From NCBI GenBank assembly GCA_024235855.1, contig JACKLN010000008.1, positions 62,001 to 126,000 of the forward strand: a DNA stretch of 64,000 nucleotides. Direction: 5' to 3'. The first letter of the stretch is position 1. Every line of letters begins with the position of its first letter. The translations under genes and the position numbers were made by a program. The notes beneath the pieces are model-generated. The model was given only the letters and a program-made list of their open reading frames with translations, ran no database searches and was not told the DNA's origin. Source of the stretch: Burkholderiaceae bacterium. GTDB taxonomy: Bacteria; Pseudomonadota; Gammaproteobacteria; Burkholderiales; Burkholderiaceae_C. This document shows positions 26,471-33,275 of this stretch, in pieces.

Positions 26471-27193
26471 TCAGCCCGCCAGCGCCGCGCGTTGCAGCGC
26501 CACCAGCTCGCGGATGCCCTGGTCGGCCAGGCCCAGCAGGGCGTCCATCTCGGCGCGCGTGAACGGGGTGCCTTCGGCCGTGCCCTGCACCTCCACGAAA
26601 CCGCCACTGCCGGTCATCACCACGTTCATGTCGGTGTCGCAGCCGGCATCTTCCACGTACTCGAGGTCGAGCATCGGCGTGCCCTGCACAATGCCCACCG
26701 ACACGGCGGCGACGGCGTCGCAGATGGGGCTGGTGGTGATGCGGCCCTGGTCGAGCAGCCAGCGCACGGCGTCGGACGCCGCCACCCAGGCGCCGGTGAT
26801 GGCTGCGGTGCGCGTGCCGCCGTCGGCCTGCAGCACGTCGCAGTCAAGGTGGATGGTGCGCTCGCCCAGCGCCGACAGGTCGAACACCGCGCGCAGCGAG
26901 CGTCCGATCAGCCGCTGGATCTCCTGCGTGCGGCCGCTCTGCTTGCCGCGCGCGGCCTCACGGTCGCTGCGGGTGTGCGTGCTGCGCGGCAGCATGCCGT
27001 ATTCGGCCGTCACCCAGCCTTCGCCGCTGCCGCGCTTGTGCGGCGGCACGCGCTCCTCCACCGAGGCGGTGCACAGCACCTTGGTGTGGCCAAAGGCGAC
27101 GAGCACCGAACCTTCGGCGTGCATGGTGTAGCGGCGCAGGATCTGCACCGGGCGCAGCGCATCGGCGGCGCGGCCCGCAGTTCTCTCGGTCAT
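26471..27193 (-). CDS. rph: Ribonuclease PH
   Basis: A phosphorolytic 3'-5' exoribonuclease that trims tRNA 3' ends. Its 240-residue length and segments SVLVAFGHTKVLCTASVE, EYGMLPRSTHTRSDREA and LDCDVLQADGGTRTAAITG, including the phosphate-binding arginines, are diagnostic. Upstream in-frame codons extend into the phosphatase gene region but lack family sequence, so the ATG at 27193 is used. It lies 8 bases after the PP2C phosphatase stop. Confidence 0.97.
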   Translation of the reverse strand: MTERTAGRAADALRPVQILRRYTMHAEGSVLVAFGHTKVLCTASVEERVPPHKRGSGEGWVTAEYGMLPRSTHTRSDREAARGKQSGRTQEIQRLIGRSLRAVFDLSALGERTIHLDCDVLQADGGTRTAAITGAWVAASDAVRWLLDQGRITTSPICDAVAAVSVGIVQGTPMLDLEYVEDAGCDTDMNVVMTGSGGFVEVQGTAEGTPFTRAEMDALLGLADQGIRELVALQRAALAG

Positions 27194-27201
27194 CAGGGGT
27201 C

Positions 27202-28110
27202 CTATTTGCGCTTCTGGCTGGAGCGCTGGATGGCTTCGTTGATCTCGCGGATCGAACGTTCGATCTCGGCTTCGTCGAGGTCGTCGGCAGTGTCGGCCAG
27301 GCTGGCCTGGATGGTGGACGCGAAGACCTCGTCGCCGAGATCCTTGGTGGACACCTGGGGCACGGCGTCGGTGTCCTCGGCCGATTCCCACTCGACAGCG
27401 AGCACGGTGACGTTATCGCTCTTGGCCCCGGCCGTGCGCAGGGCGCGCTCGACCAGTTCCGGCACCGCGTCGGCGATCGGCCGCGACGCCAGCTGCTCGG
27501 TGATGTCGCTGTCGCCGACGCTGCCCCAGAGCCCGTCGGAGCACAGCAGCACGCGGTCGCCCGGCTGCATCAGCAGCGGGCCGGCGGTGTCGACCACAGG
27601 CTTGCCCGGGCTGCCCAGGCAGGTGAACAGCACGTTGCGGTTGAAGCGCTCGCCCATCGGCACCACCTGCGACAGCGTTTCCTGCAGTTCGCTGTAGGAG
27701 TGGTCCCGCGTGCGGGCGATGAGCTTGTCGCCGCGCACCAGGTACAGCCGTGAATCGCCGCAATGCGCCCAGTAGGCCGACTTGCCCTGCAGCAGGCAGG
27801 CCACCACCGTGGTGCGCGGCGTGTCCATCAGCGCACGCTCGGTGGCGTAGCGCAGCAGCTGGTGGTGGCCGGCGATGATGGCTTCCTGCAGAAAGCGCAG
27901 CGGGTCGGCCAGCACCGGCTTGGCTTCCTTCTGGAACCGGGCGGCCAGGGTCTGCAGCGCGAGCTGGCTGGCGACCTCGCCCTCCGGGTGGCCGCCCATG
28001 CCGTCGGCCAGCGCGAACAGCCCCGAATCCCGCGTGTAGCAGTAGCCCATGCGGTCTTCGTTCTTCTCGCGCCCGCCCTTGCGCGACACCTGGTAGACGG
28101 CGAACCTCAT
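27202..28110 (-). CDS. PP2C-family serine/threonine protein phosphatase
   Basis: A Mn/Mg-dependent phosphatase of 302 residues, cytoplasmic. Core motifs are SRKGGREKNEDRMGY (first acidic metal ligand), LADGMGGHPEGEVAS, GDSRLYLVRG and CSDGLWGSVGDSDI. A charged C-terminal tail (~35 residues, glutamate-rich then basic) follows the catalytic domain. It is separated by 94 bases from the upstream Ser/Thr kinase, so the pair is a classic kinase-phosphatase module, here joined to rph, rdgB and hemW. A GTG 9 bases upstream is an alternative start. Confidence 0.93.
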   Translation of the reverse strand: MRFAVYQVSRKGGREKNEDRMGYCYTRDSGLFALADGMGGHPEGEVASQLALQTLAARFQKEAKPVLADPLRFLQEAIIAGHHQLLRYATERALMDTPRTTVVACLLQGKSAYWAHCGDSRLYLVRGDKLIARTRDHSYSELQETLSQVVPMGERFNRNVLFTCLGSPGKPVVDTAGPLLMQPGDRVLLCSDGLWGSVGDSDITEQLASRPIADAVPELVERALRTAGAKSDNVTVLAVEWESAEDTDAVPQVSTKDLGDEVFASTIQASLADTADDLDEAEIERSIREINEAIQRSSQKRK

Positions 28111-28204
28111 GCCTGCCACCCCTGCGCAGGCCCGGCCGATGCGGGCTGGCCGGGCATCGGCCCGGTGCCGCGCCGGAACTGCAACGAAAGCCAGCGCACC
28201 ATGC

Positions 28205-29179
28205 TCAGGCCTTCTGGCCGTTCTTCAGGGTTTCGATCTGCAGCTTCAGGCGTTCGCTGAAGCTGAGCTTGGTGTAGCGGCGCTCGGTCTCGCGGCTGAG
28301 TTCCTTCTGCAGGGCGAAGACGCTCTGCGGCCGGCTCAGCGGGTCGAGCGACATGCACCACTCGGTGACCTCGATCAGGTTGTCGGAGTACACGTTGCGC
28401 AGCCGCGAGAGGCTCAGGGCCAGGCGGTCCTTCTCGAGCCGCTGCGGCGCGTCGTTGGGCGGGTAGCCCTGCATGCAGGCGTAGATGCAGGCGCCAATGG
28501 CATAGATGTCGGTCCACGGGCCCAGCGCACCGTCGCGGCGGTACATCTCCGGCGCGGCAAAACCCGGCGTGTACATCGGCCGGATGAAGTTGCCTTCCTT
28601 GCTCAGCACCTCGCGCGCGGCACCGAAGTCCAGCAGCACGGCCTTGTTGTCGTTGGTGACGAAGATGTTGGCCGGCTTGATGTCCAGGTGCAGCATCTTG
28701 TGCTGGTGCACGATGCGCAGGCCGCGCAGGATCTCGTCGAACAGGCTGCGGATGGTGCTCTCGCGGAACACCTTGTCGCGCTTGAGGTCGCGCGCGGTGA
28801 CGATGAAATCCTGCAGCGTGTCGCCCTGCAGGTAGTTCATCACCATGTACACGGTCTCGTTCTCGCGGAAGAAGTTCAGCACCGAGACCACGCTCGGGTG
28901 GCTGATCTGCGCGAGGCTGCGGCCTTCCTCGAAGAAGCTCTTCAGGCCCAGGCGGTACAGCGGCTGCTTGTCGGGCTTGATGGTGGGCTTGAGTTCGCCG
29001 GCGCGGCGGTCGGCCAGCGATGCGGGCAGGTACTCCTTGAGCGCCACCAGATGCCGCTGCTCGTCCTCGGCCAGGTAGACCACGCCGAAACCACCGGCCG
29101 CCAGCTTCTTGACGACCGTGTAGCCGCCGACCACGGTGCCGGCGGGCAACGGGGCTGGTTTGGTCTTGGGCGGCGACAT
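28205..29179 (-). CDS. Hanks-type serine/threonine protein kinase
   Basis: A soluble kinase of 324 residues, with no transmembrane segment or PASTA repeats. The Gly loop is LAAGGFGVVYLAED, the ATP-anchoring Lys is K48 in VALKEYLP, the catalytic loop is HLDIKPANI (Asp166, with Leu in place of the Arg of HRD) and DFG is at 184-186. Replacement of the HRD arginine suggests it does not need activation-loop phosphorylation (an 'RD-minus' kinase), which is inference. The conserved FIRPMYTPGFAAPE segment marks the activation loop and P+1 region. Targets unknown; the PP2C gene downstream is its likely antagonist. Confidence 0.92.
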   Translation of the reverse strand: MSPPKTKPAPLPAGTVVGGYTVVKKLAAGGFGVVYLAEDEQRHLVALKEYLPASLADRRAGELKPTIKPDKQPLYRLGLKSFFEEGRSLAQISHPSVVSVLNFFRENETVYMVMNYLQGDTLQDFIVTARDLKRDKVFRESTIRSLFDEILRGLRIVHQHKMLHLDIKPANIFVTNDNKAVLLDFGAAREVLSKEGNFIRPMYTPGFAAPEMYRRDGALGPWTDIYAIGACIYACMQGYPPNDAPQRLEKDRLALSLSRLRNVYSDNLIEVTEWCMSLDPLSRPQSVFALQKELSRETERRYTKLSFSERLKLQIETLKNGQKA

Positions 29180-29207
29180 AATGACTGGTTTGGACGTGGA
29201 ATCAGCG

Positions 29208-30116
29208 ATGGCAGTCTACAGCATGACCGGTTACGGAAGCGCCTCCAGCGGGGCGCCTGCGACCGGCCCATCTGGGGATGGCGCGGGCGGCGTGACCGTG
29301 GACATCCGCTCGGTCAACGGCCGCTTCCTGGACCTGGTCCTGAGGCTGCCGGACGACCTGCGGGGGCTGGAACCGGCGCTGCGCGAACTGCTCGGCGGCG
29401 CCGTCAGGCGCGGCAAGATCGAACTGCGCCTGAACGTCCAGAAGGATGCGGACGCCGGATGGCCTCAGCCGGCGCCGGACCAGCTCAGCCGGCTCTCCCA
29501 GCTGGAGTCCGGTGTGCGATGCTGGCTGCCGACGGCGGCCCCGCTGTCGGTGCACGAGGTGCTGCAGTGGTGCCGCGGCGGCACCCCGGCCGCCAAGCAG
29601 GACAGCGCCGCGATGGCGGCGGCGCGTCTGGCCGTGACCGACTTCGTGGCGGCACGCGAACGTGAAGGCGCCCGGCTGGCGACGCTGTTGCGCGATCAGA
29701 TCGCGCACCTGCGCACGCTGGTGGCACAGGCCGAACCCTTGATCCCGGAAGTCGTGGCGCGGCAGCAGCAGCGTTTCCTGGACCGCTGGAACGAGGCCCT
29801 GGCCCAGGCCGGCGGTGGCGCTGCCGTGTCGGCCGAGGCGATGCAGGAGCGTGCGCTCAACGAAGCGACGGCGTTCGCCATCCGCATCGACGTGGCGGAG
29901 GAACTCGCGCGGCTGCGGTCGCACCTCGACGAGGTCGAGCGCCTGCTCGACCGCGGCGGTGAACTCGGCAAGCGGCTGGACTTCCTGATGCAGGAACTCC
30001 ACCGGGAGGCCAACACGCTGGGCAGCAAATCGGCAGCGCTGGAACTGACCAACATCTCCGTGGACATGAAGGTCGCCATCGAGCAGATGCGCGAGCAGGT
30101 GCAGAACATCGAGTAG
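29208..30116 (+). CDS. YicC/YloC-family endoribonuclease
   Basis: A 302-residue RNase of the YicC family, which takes part in RNA processing and stationary-phase stability. The N-terminal MAVYSMTGYGSAS with DIRSVNGRFLDLVLRLPDDLR and the C-terminal KRLDFLMQELHREANTLGSKS are the two defining conserved blocks. The ATG at 29208 gives the usual short N-terminus. In most betaproteobacteria yicC is followed by gmk, rpoZ and spoT; here it is followed by accessory DNA, so the neighbourhood has been broken at this 3' end. A small hairpin (GGGTC-GAA-GACCC) lies just after the stop. Confidence 0.93.
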   Translation: MAVYSMTGYGSASSGAPATGPSGDGAGGVTVDIRSVNGRFLDLVLRLPDDLRGLEPALRELLGGAVRRGKIELRLNVQKDADAGWPQPAPDQLSRLSQLESGVRCWLPTAAPLSVHEVLQWCRGGTPAAKQDSAAMAAARLAVTDFVAAREREGARLATLLRDQIAHLRTLVAQAEPLIPEVVARQQQRFLDRWNEALAQAGGGAAVSAEAMQERALNEATAFAIRIDVAEELARLRSHLDEVERLLDRGGELGKRLDFLMQELHREANTLGSKSAALELTNISVDMKVAIEQMREQVQNIE

Positions 30117-30519
30117 CCGGGGTCGAAGACCCTGGACCCGCGACAAGCAGCCACCACCGGCAGCCAAGTCAGGACGTTGCAACGTGTGGCGGGGTCGAGA
30201 CCCTGCGCACCGGCCTCACTCCCACTCCATTGTCAACAGGCAGGTGGTGCTCATGGGTAGATTGGGTGCTGCGGCGGCGCGTCGCAGGCGAAGTACCGAC
30301 ATTCTTACCGTCTGTGTCTTGGCCGATGGGCGACATCTAACTCGGCGGTCTGGGAAATCAGGCCCGCCTCCTGGGCGGTCATGTTGATCGCCTGGAATCG
30401 ATTGAGACGACATTGACGGTATCGACCAACTTGTCTGGCCACGTGATGACGGTACTCGCAGATTGGTTGACGGTATCGACGATCGCCCCTCCCGCGCACT
30501 GCAGACGCAGAACCCTATG
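30117..30519. other. Gene-poor gap at the junction of core and accessory DNA
   Basis: I see no credible gene here. The gap holds two small hairpins (GGGTC-GAA-GACCC near 30120 and GGGTC-GA-GACCC near 30190), a 12-base perfect palindrome at 30174-30185, and at about 30216-30235 a segment whose minus strand reads out T-M-E-W-E-stop. That resembles the end of GuaA (T-I-E-W-E), where some genomic islands integrate. The codon pattern of the rest is not protein-like. Confidence 0.6.
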
Positions 30520-30837
30520 TCAATGGTAGTCGTCCTCGAGCTGGTGCCGCACGGCGAGAACCGCCACATGGCTATCGTCCTCGATCTCGAAGAGGGCAAC
30601 GTAGCCCGATCGTCCGAACGGAACGATCAGTTCCCGGAGGAACGGACTCTGTCCAGCCTTGCGGCATGTGAACGGCGACGTCTTCAGCGTGGCGATGCCT
30701 GAGCGCAGTGCTGCGATCGCCTGACCCGGCAACGCGAGGTCACAGCCATCGCGGCCCAGTTCGCGTTCAAGCAGGAAGTCGAAGAGCCGGTCCAGGTCCG
30801 CTTCGGCGTCGCGGGTCAGCCGGACCTCGAACGTCAC
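30520..30837 (-). CDS. RelE/ParE-superfamily toxin
   Basis: A 105-residue basic-to-neutral protein with the ParE/RelE fold pattern: N-terminal FEVRLTRDAEADLDRLFDFL, then the strand-rich tail with REL-I-VPFGRSGYVALFEI and AVLAVRHQLEDDYH. The R-H-Q-L-EDDYH ending is typical of ParE-like proteins in Burkholderiales. It starts with GTG that overlaps the antitoxin stop (GTGA), so toxin translation depends on the antitoxin. Whether it poisons gyrase (ParE) or cleaves mRNA (RelE) cannot be told from sequence. Confidence 0.82.
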   Translation of the reverse strand: MTFEVRLTRDAEADLDRLFDFLLERELGRDGCDLALPGQAIAALRSGIATLKTSPFTCRKAGQSPFLRELIVPFGRSGYVALFEIEDDSHVAVLAVRHQLEDDYH

Positions 30838-31115
30838 TTGCCCTTCTTCGCCAGGCGTGAACGCGCGGCGTCGAGCTTGCGTTGCAGCCGGTCGATCACC
30901 TCATCGGCATCGACATAGTCGCCCGTTCGCCGCGCGGCATCGCGCGAGCGCAGCCCGCGCGCGATGAACTCGGCCTGCAGGCGACGGCGCTCGACACTCG
31001 CGCGCACCGAGGCCTCGACGAACTGCGAGAGCGTCTCGCCTTCGGCCAGCACCGCCTCCACCTCTGCACGAAAGTCGGGCTCCACCCGGATGGACGGGAT
31101 GGTGGTTGTCTTCAT
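30834..31115 (-). CDS. Antitoxin of the RelE/ParE-type module
   Basis: A 93-residue protein whose N-terminus, MKTTTIPSIRVEPDFRAEVE, has the strand-helix pattern of ribbon-helix-helix DNA-binding antitoxins. The C-terminal half is helical and highly charged, the part expected to wrap the toxin. It precedes the toxin with a four-base overlap, and its start is one base from a perfect inverted repeat that is probably its operator. The YlcI/YnfO-type family is one possibility; I am not certain of the family name. Confidence 0.8.
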   Translation of the reverse strand: MKTTTIPSIRVEPDFRAEVEAVLAEGETLSQFVEASVRASVERRRLQAEFIARGLRSRDAARRTGDYVDADEVIDRLQRKLDAARSRLAKKGK

Positions 31116-31133
31116 TTGCGAAATGTATCGCAA
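31116..31133 (-). promoter_or_regulatory. Inverted repeat, probable operator of the toxin-antitoxin operon
   Basis: TTGCGA-6 bases-TCGCAA, a perfect 6-bp inverted repeat, ends at the base before the antitoxin start codon. Type II antitoxins commonly bind such palindromes to repress their own operon. Confidence 0.6.
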
Positions 31134-31242
31134 TTGCGTCACGCGACGTAGGAATACCCAAGCATCAGACACTCGGCCCGTCCAATGTCAGCGCAAGGCG
31201 CGGTGGGCATGCACCCGGAGCCGGCCAGAGGCGGCCATTCAG

Positions 31243-31586
31243 GTGATGGACAGCGAGATGCTGGCCTCCGTCATCCAGCGCACGATGGCCGGTGAATCGG
31301 TCGTCAGCCCCTAGATGACGAGCAAGCTCGTCAGCGTGTTCCAGGCGGGGCTGGGCGCCAACGCCGCGCCGGCGCCGCAGATCGTCCCGATCCCATCCAC
31401 AGCCTGTCGCCCCGCGAGCGCGAGATCTTGGCGCTGATCGCCGAGGGCTCCAGCAACAAGGAAGTCGCTCGGGAACTGAGCATTGCCAAGGCCACCGTGA
31501 AGATCCACGTCCAGCACATTCTGCGCAAGCTCAACCTCAGCTCGCGCGTGCAGGCCGCGGTTTACCTGGCCGGGCGCCTGGGATGA
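31243..31586 (+). pseudogene. Remnant of a NarL-family response regulator
   Basis: The 3' part encodes a LuxR/NarL-type HTH: LSPREREILALIAEGSSNKE, then IAKATVKIHVQHILRKLNLSSRVQAA, ending in TGA at 31584. The upstream segment in another frame (E-M-LASVIQRTMAGESVVSP then TAG at 31312) matches the receiver-to-linker part of NarL-like proteins. So the gene has a stop codon and a frame change and lacks most of the receiver domain. It is probably a decayed nitrate/nitrite or NO-responsive regulator, given the neighbouring NO genes. The HTH could only be expressed if an internal start is used, which I consider unlikely. Confidence 0.8.
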
Positions 31587-31686
31587 GTGGTCGCGGCCCT
31601 GGTGGCCACAAGCTGGCTCGAAGCCCGCGACCGGGCAACTGCCAGGTGCGGCAGAACAGGCCGCCTTCTCTACCGCCGACTTGATG

Positions 31687-31995
31687 CTAGCCCGTGCTCC
31701 ACGCGCGCGGGCGCTTCATGCCGGCAAGCCTGCACGCCTGCGCGACATAGCCGTAGGGGAACAGTTCGAATAGCCGCTTGCGACCCAGGCCTGGATATCG
31801 CGCATCGAGGTGCCGTATGACATGCCGTGCATCAGGCGTGACCTGGTGCTCGATCTGCTGTTCGCGCATGAAGCGGATCACGAACCAGTGATCGTCGACG
31901 AGCTTGATGCCCAGCTCGGCTGCGATCTGTTCGGCCCAGGTCTCGCTCCAATCGGCGGGATCGACGAGATAGCCTTCTTCATCCTGCACGTTCAT
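31687..31995 (-). CDS. TusE/DsrC-family sulfur-relay protein with an atypical cysteine pattern
   Basis: A 102-residue protein of the DsrC/TusE fold: EEGYLVDPADWSETWAEQIA, DDHWFVIRFMREQQIEHQ, RKRLFELFPYGYVAQACRLAG. DsrC proteins have two C-terminal cysteines, and TusE keeps only the second-to-last residue. Here the upstream one (in QAC) is present, while the penultimate one is replaced in R-A-W-S-TG. It therefore matches neither pattern, so simple TusE persulfide transfer is unlikely. AAAGGAG precedes the ATG at 31995. It is the third gene after nsrR and a hemerythrin on the minus strand, suggesting a role tied to NO or redox stress. Confidence 0.85.
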   Translation of the reverse strand: MNVQDEEGYLVDPADWSETWAEQIAAELGIKLVDDHWFVIRFMREQQIEHQVTPDARHVIRHLDARYPGLGRKRLFELFPYGYVAQACRLAGMKRPRAWSTG

Positions 31996-32073
31996 GGAGG
32001 CTCCTTTGAGACCAGACTGGCGCCCTGCGCTGTGCGCCCCCAGGCGCCCGCACTCTGGGTTCATAGGCTGCCA

Positions 32074-32625
32074 TCAGGTTCCATCGATGGTTTGGCGGCG
32101 GGCCCGCATGGCCTGTCCGATGCGGTCGAGTTCAGCGTCGCTCAACAGCCGGGCCGCCATCGGCAGCAGATCGGCCTCCTCGCGGCGGATGTGGTCTTCG
32201 TATCGCCCGACGAAGGCCTCGACGACTTCTGTGTCCAGGTGGTCCACCAGGGCGTCGCTGACCCTGAGCAGGCGGGGTCGAAGGTCGGCCCAGTGTTGTT
32301 CCAGCTCGCGGCGATCGGCCTGCAGTGACGCGGTCAGTTGGCGAAGACATACGGCGTCGGAGCCGGCCACGGCCTCCAGCAGCGCGGGGAACAGGTCCTG
32401 TTCCTCGTCTTCATGGTGGTGATGGGCCGCCGAGTCGAAGTAGCGCATGATGGCGCGCGCTGCCTCCTGCGCGGGTTGATCGGGCCCGTGGGTGCGCAGG
32501 TGAGACGCCAGGCGCCGAAGGGTGGCGCACTGGTGCTGGACGCGACCATGGCAAGCCGCCAGCATCTCCAGGGGCACTTCGAAGCCGACGGCGGGCGAGT
32601 GCAGGCCAGGTAGGGCTTGGGACAT
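32074..32625 (-). CDS. Hemerythrin-domain (HHE) protein
   Basis: A 183-residue cytoplasmic protein with a four-helix HHE cation-binding pattern: C-H-GRVQHQC, HHHHEDEEQDLFP, HWADL and H-I-RREEADLLP. These residues form a di-iron centre in hemerythrins. Related proteins (YtfE/Ric group) repair Fe-S clusters after NO damage; this protein lacks the N-terminal ScdA domain of YtfE, so its exact role is open. The ATG at 32625 is the best start before M-S-Q-ALPGLHSPAVG. It lies 20 bases after nsrR, probably in one operon, and precedes the TusE-like gene. Confidence 0.87.
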   Translation of the reverse strand: MSQALPGLHSPAVGFEVPLEMLAACHGRVQHQCATLRRLASHLRTHGPDQPAQEAARAIMRYFDSAAHHHHEDEEQDLFPALLEAVAGSDAVCLRQLTASLQADRRELEQHWADLRPRLLRVSDALVDHLDTEVVEAFVGRYEDHIRREEADLLPMAARLLSDAELDRIGQAMRARRQTIDGT

Positions 32626-32645
32626 CTGATCGCTCTGATCGGGTT

Positions 32646-33155
32646 TCAGGTGTTGTTCCGGGCTCGGGTGGACTGGCGGGTTCTTGGCGCTGCGGCTCTG
32701 CCGACAAGCCGGCGCCCGGCAGGGGGCGCGATCGTGCTGCTCCCGATGACAGCAGGGCCGTGCGTCATGTCGGCCAGGGTGGCGCCGTCCAAGGCCTTGA
32801 AGTAGCCGCTCAGTGCGTCGTTGAAGAGGTGCTTCAGCCGGCATGCCGGCGACAGCGTACAGGCGTTTGTCGTGGCGTCGAAACATTCGACCAGGCGGAA
32901 GTCGGTTTCGGTGGCGCGCACCACGTCGCCGATGCGGATCGTGTCGGGCTCGGCGACCAGACGCAGGCCACCACCGCGCCCTCGGGTGGTTTCGAGCAGA
33001 CCGCGGTGTGCCAGGTCGTTGACCACCTTCATCAGGTGGTTCTTCGACAGCCCGTGCTGCTCGGCCAGTTCACCGATCGTGACCAGGCGGTCGCGGTGCG
33101 TTGCACAGTACATCAGCACCCGCAAGGTGTAGTCCGTGTACTCGGAAAGACGCAT
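32646..33155 (-). CDS. nsrR: Rrf2-family nitric-oxide-sensing repressor NsrR
   Basis: A 169-residue winged-helix repressor that binds DNA when its [4Fe-4S] or [2Fe-2S] cluster is intact and releases it after NO exposure. The N-terminal Rrf2 domain begins MRLSEYTDYTLRVLMY and includes LSKNHLMKVVNDLAH. The three cluster cysteines are C91, C99 and C105 (spacing x7, x5, close to the x4, x5 of E. coli NsrR). A basic 25-residue tail extends the C-terminus. It is divergent from nnrS with a palindromic operator just upstream. Downstream on the same strand are the hemerythrin and TusE-like genes. Confidence 0.94.
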   Translation of the reverse strand: MRLSEYTDYTLRVLMYCATHRDRLVTIGELAEQHGLSKNHLMKVVNDLAHRGLLETTRGRGGGLRLVAEPDTIRIGDVVRATETDFRLVECFDATTNACTLSPACRLKHLFNDALSGYFKALDGATLADMTHGPAVIGSSTIAPPAGRRLVGRAAAPRTRQSTRARNNT

Positions 33156-33167
33156 GAGGCATCCTTA

Positions 33168-33190
33168 AAGATGCAAGCAGTGTATTGCTT
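33168..33190. promoter_or_regulatory. Candidate NsrR operator between nsrR and nnrS
   Basis: A 23-base imperfect palindrome with 11-1-11 geometry. The left half AAGATGCAAGC matches 8 of 11 positions of the NsrR half-site AAGATGCATTT; the right half GTGTATTGCTT is weaker (about 5 of 11). It starts 13 bases from the nsrR start codon, in the divergent region of nsrR and nnrS. This fits autorepression and co-control of the NO cluster. Confidence 0.55.
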
Positions 33191-33275
33191 TAAGAGGTCG
33201 ATGTCATTAACATGCATGCGTCGTACAACTTAAAGCTTCGGCTTTCGATCCATCGTCTGCAGCACGGGCGCCGAC

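Noticed and set aside
30216..30599. A 127-codon minus-strand frame ending in T-M-E-W-E as a truncated guaA gene
   Set aside because: Only the last few residues resemble GuaA; the rest is Arg/Pro/Ser-rich and lacks any GMP synthase motif. At most it marks an old integration site.
31687..31995. Calling this gene a standard tusE
   Set aside because: The catalytic penultimate Cys of TusE is absent, so the symbol would overstate the function.
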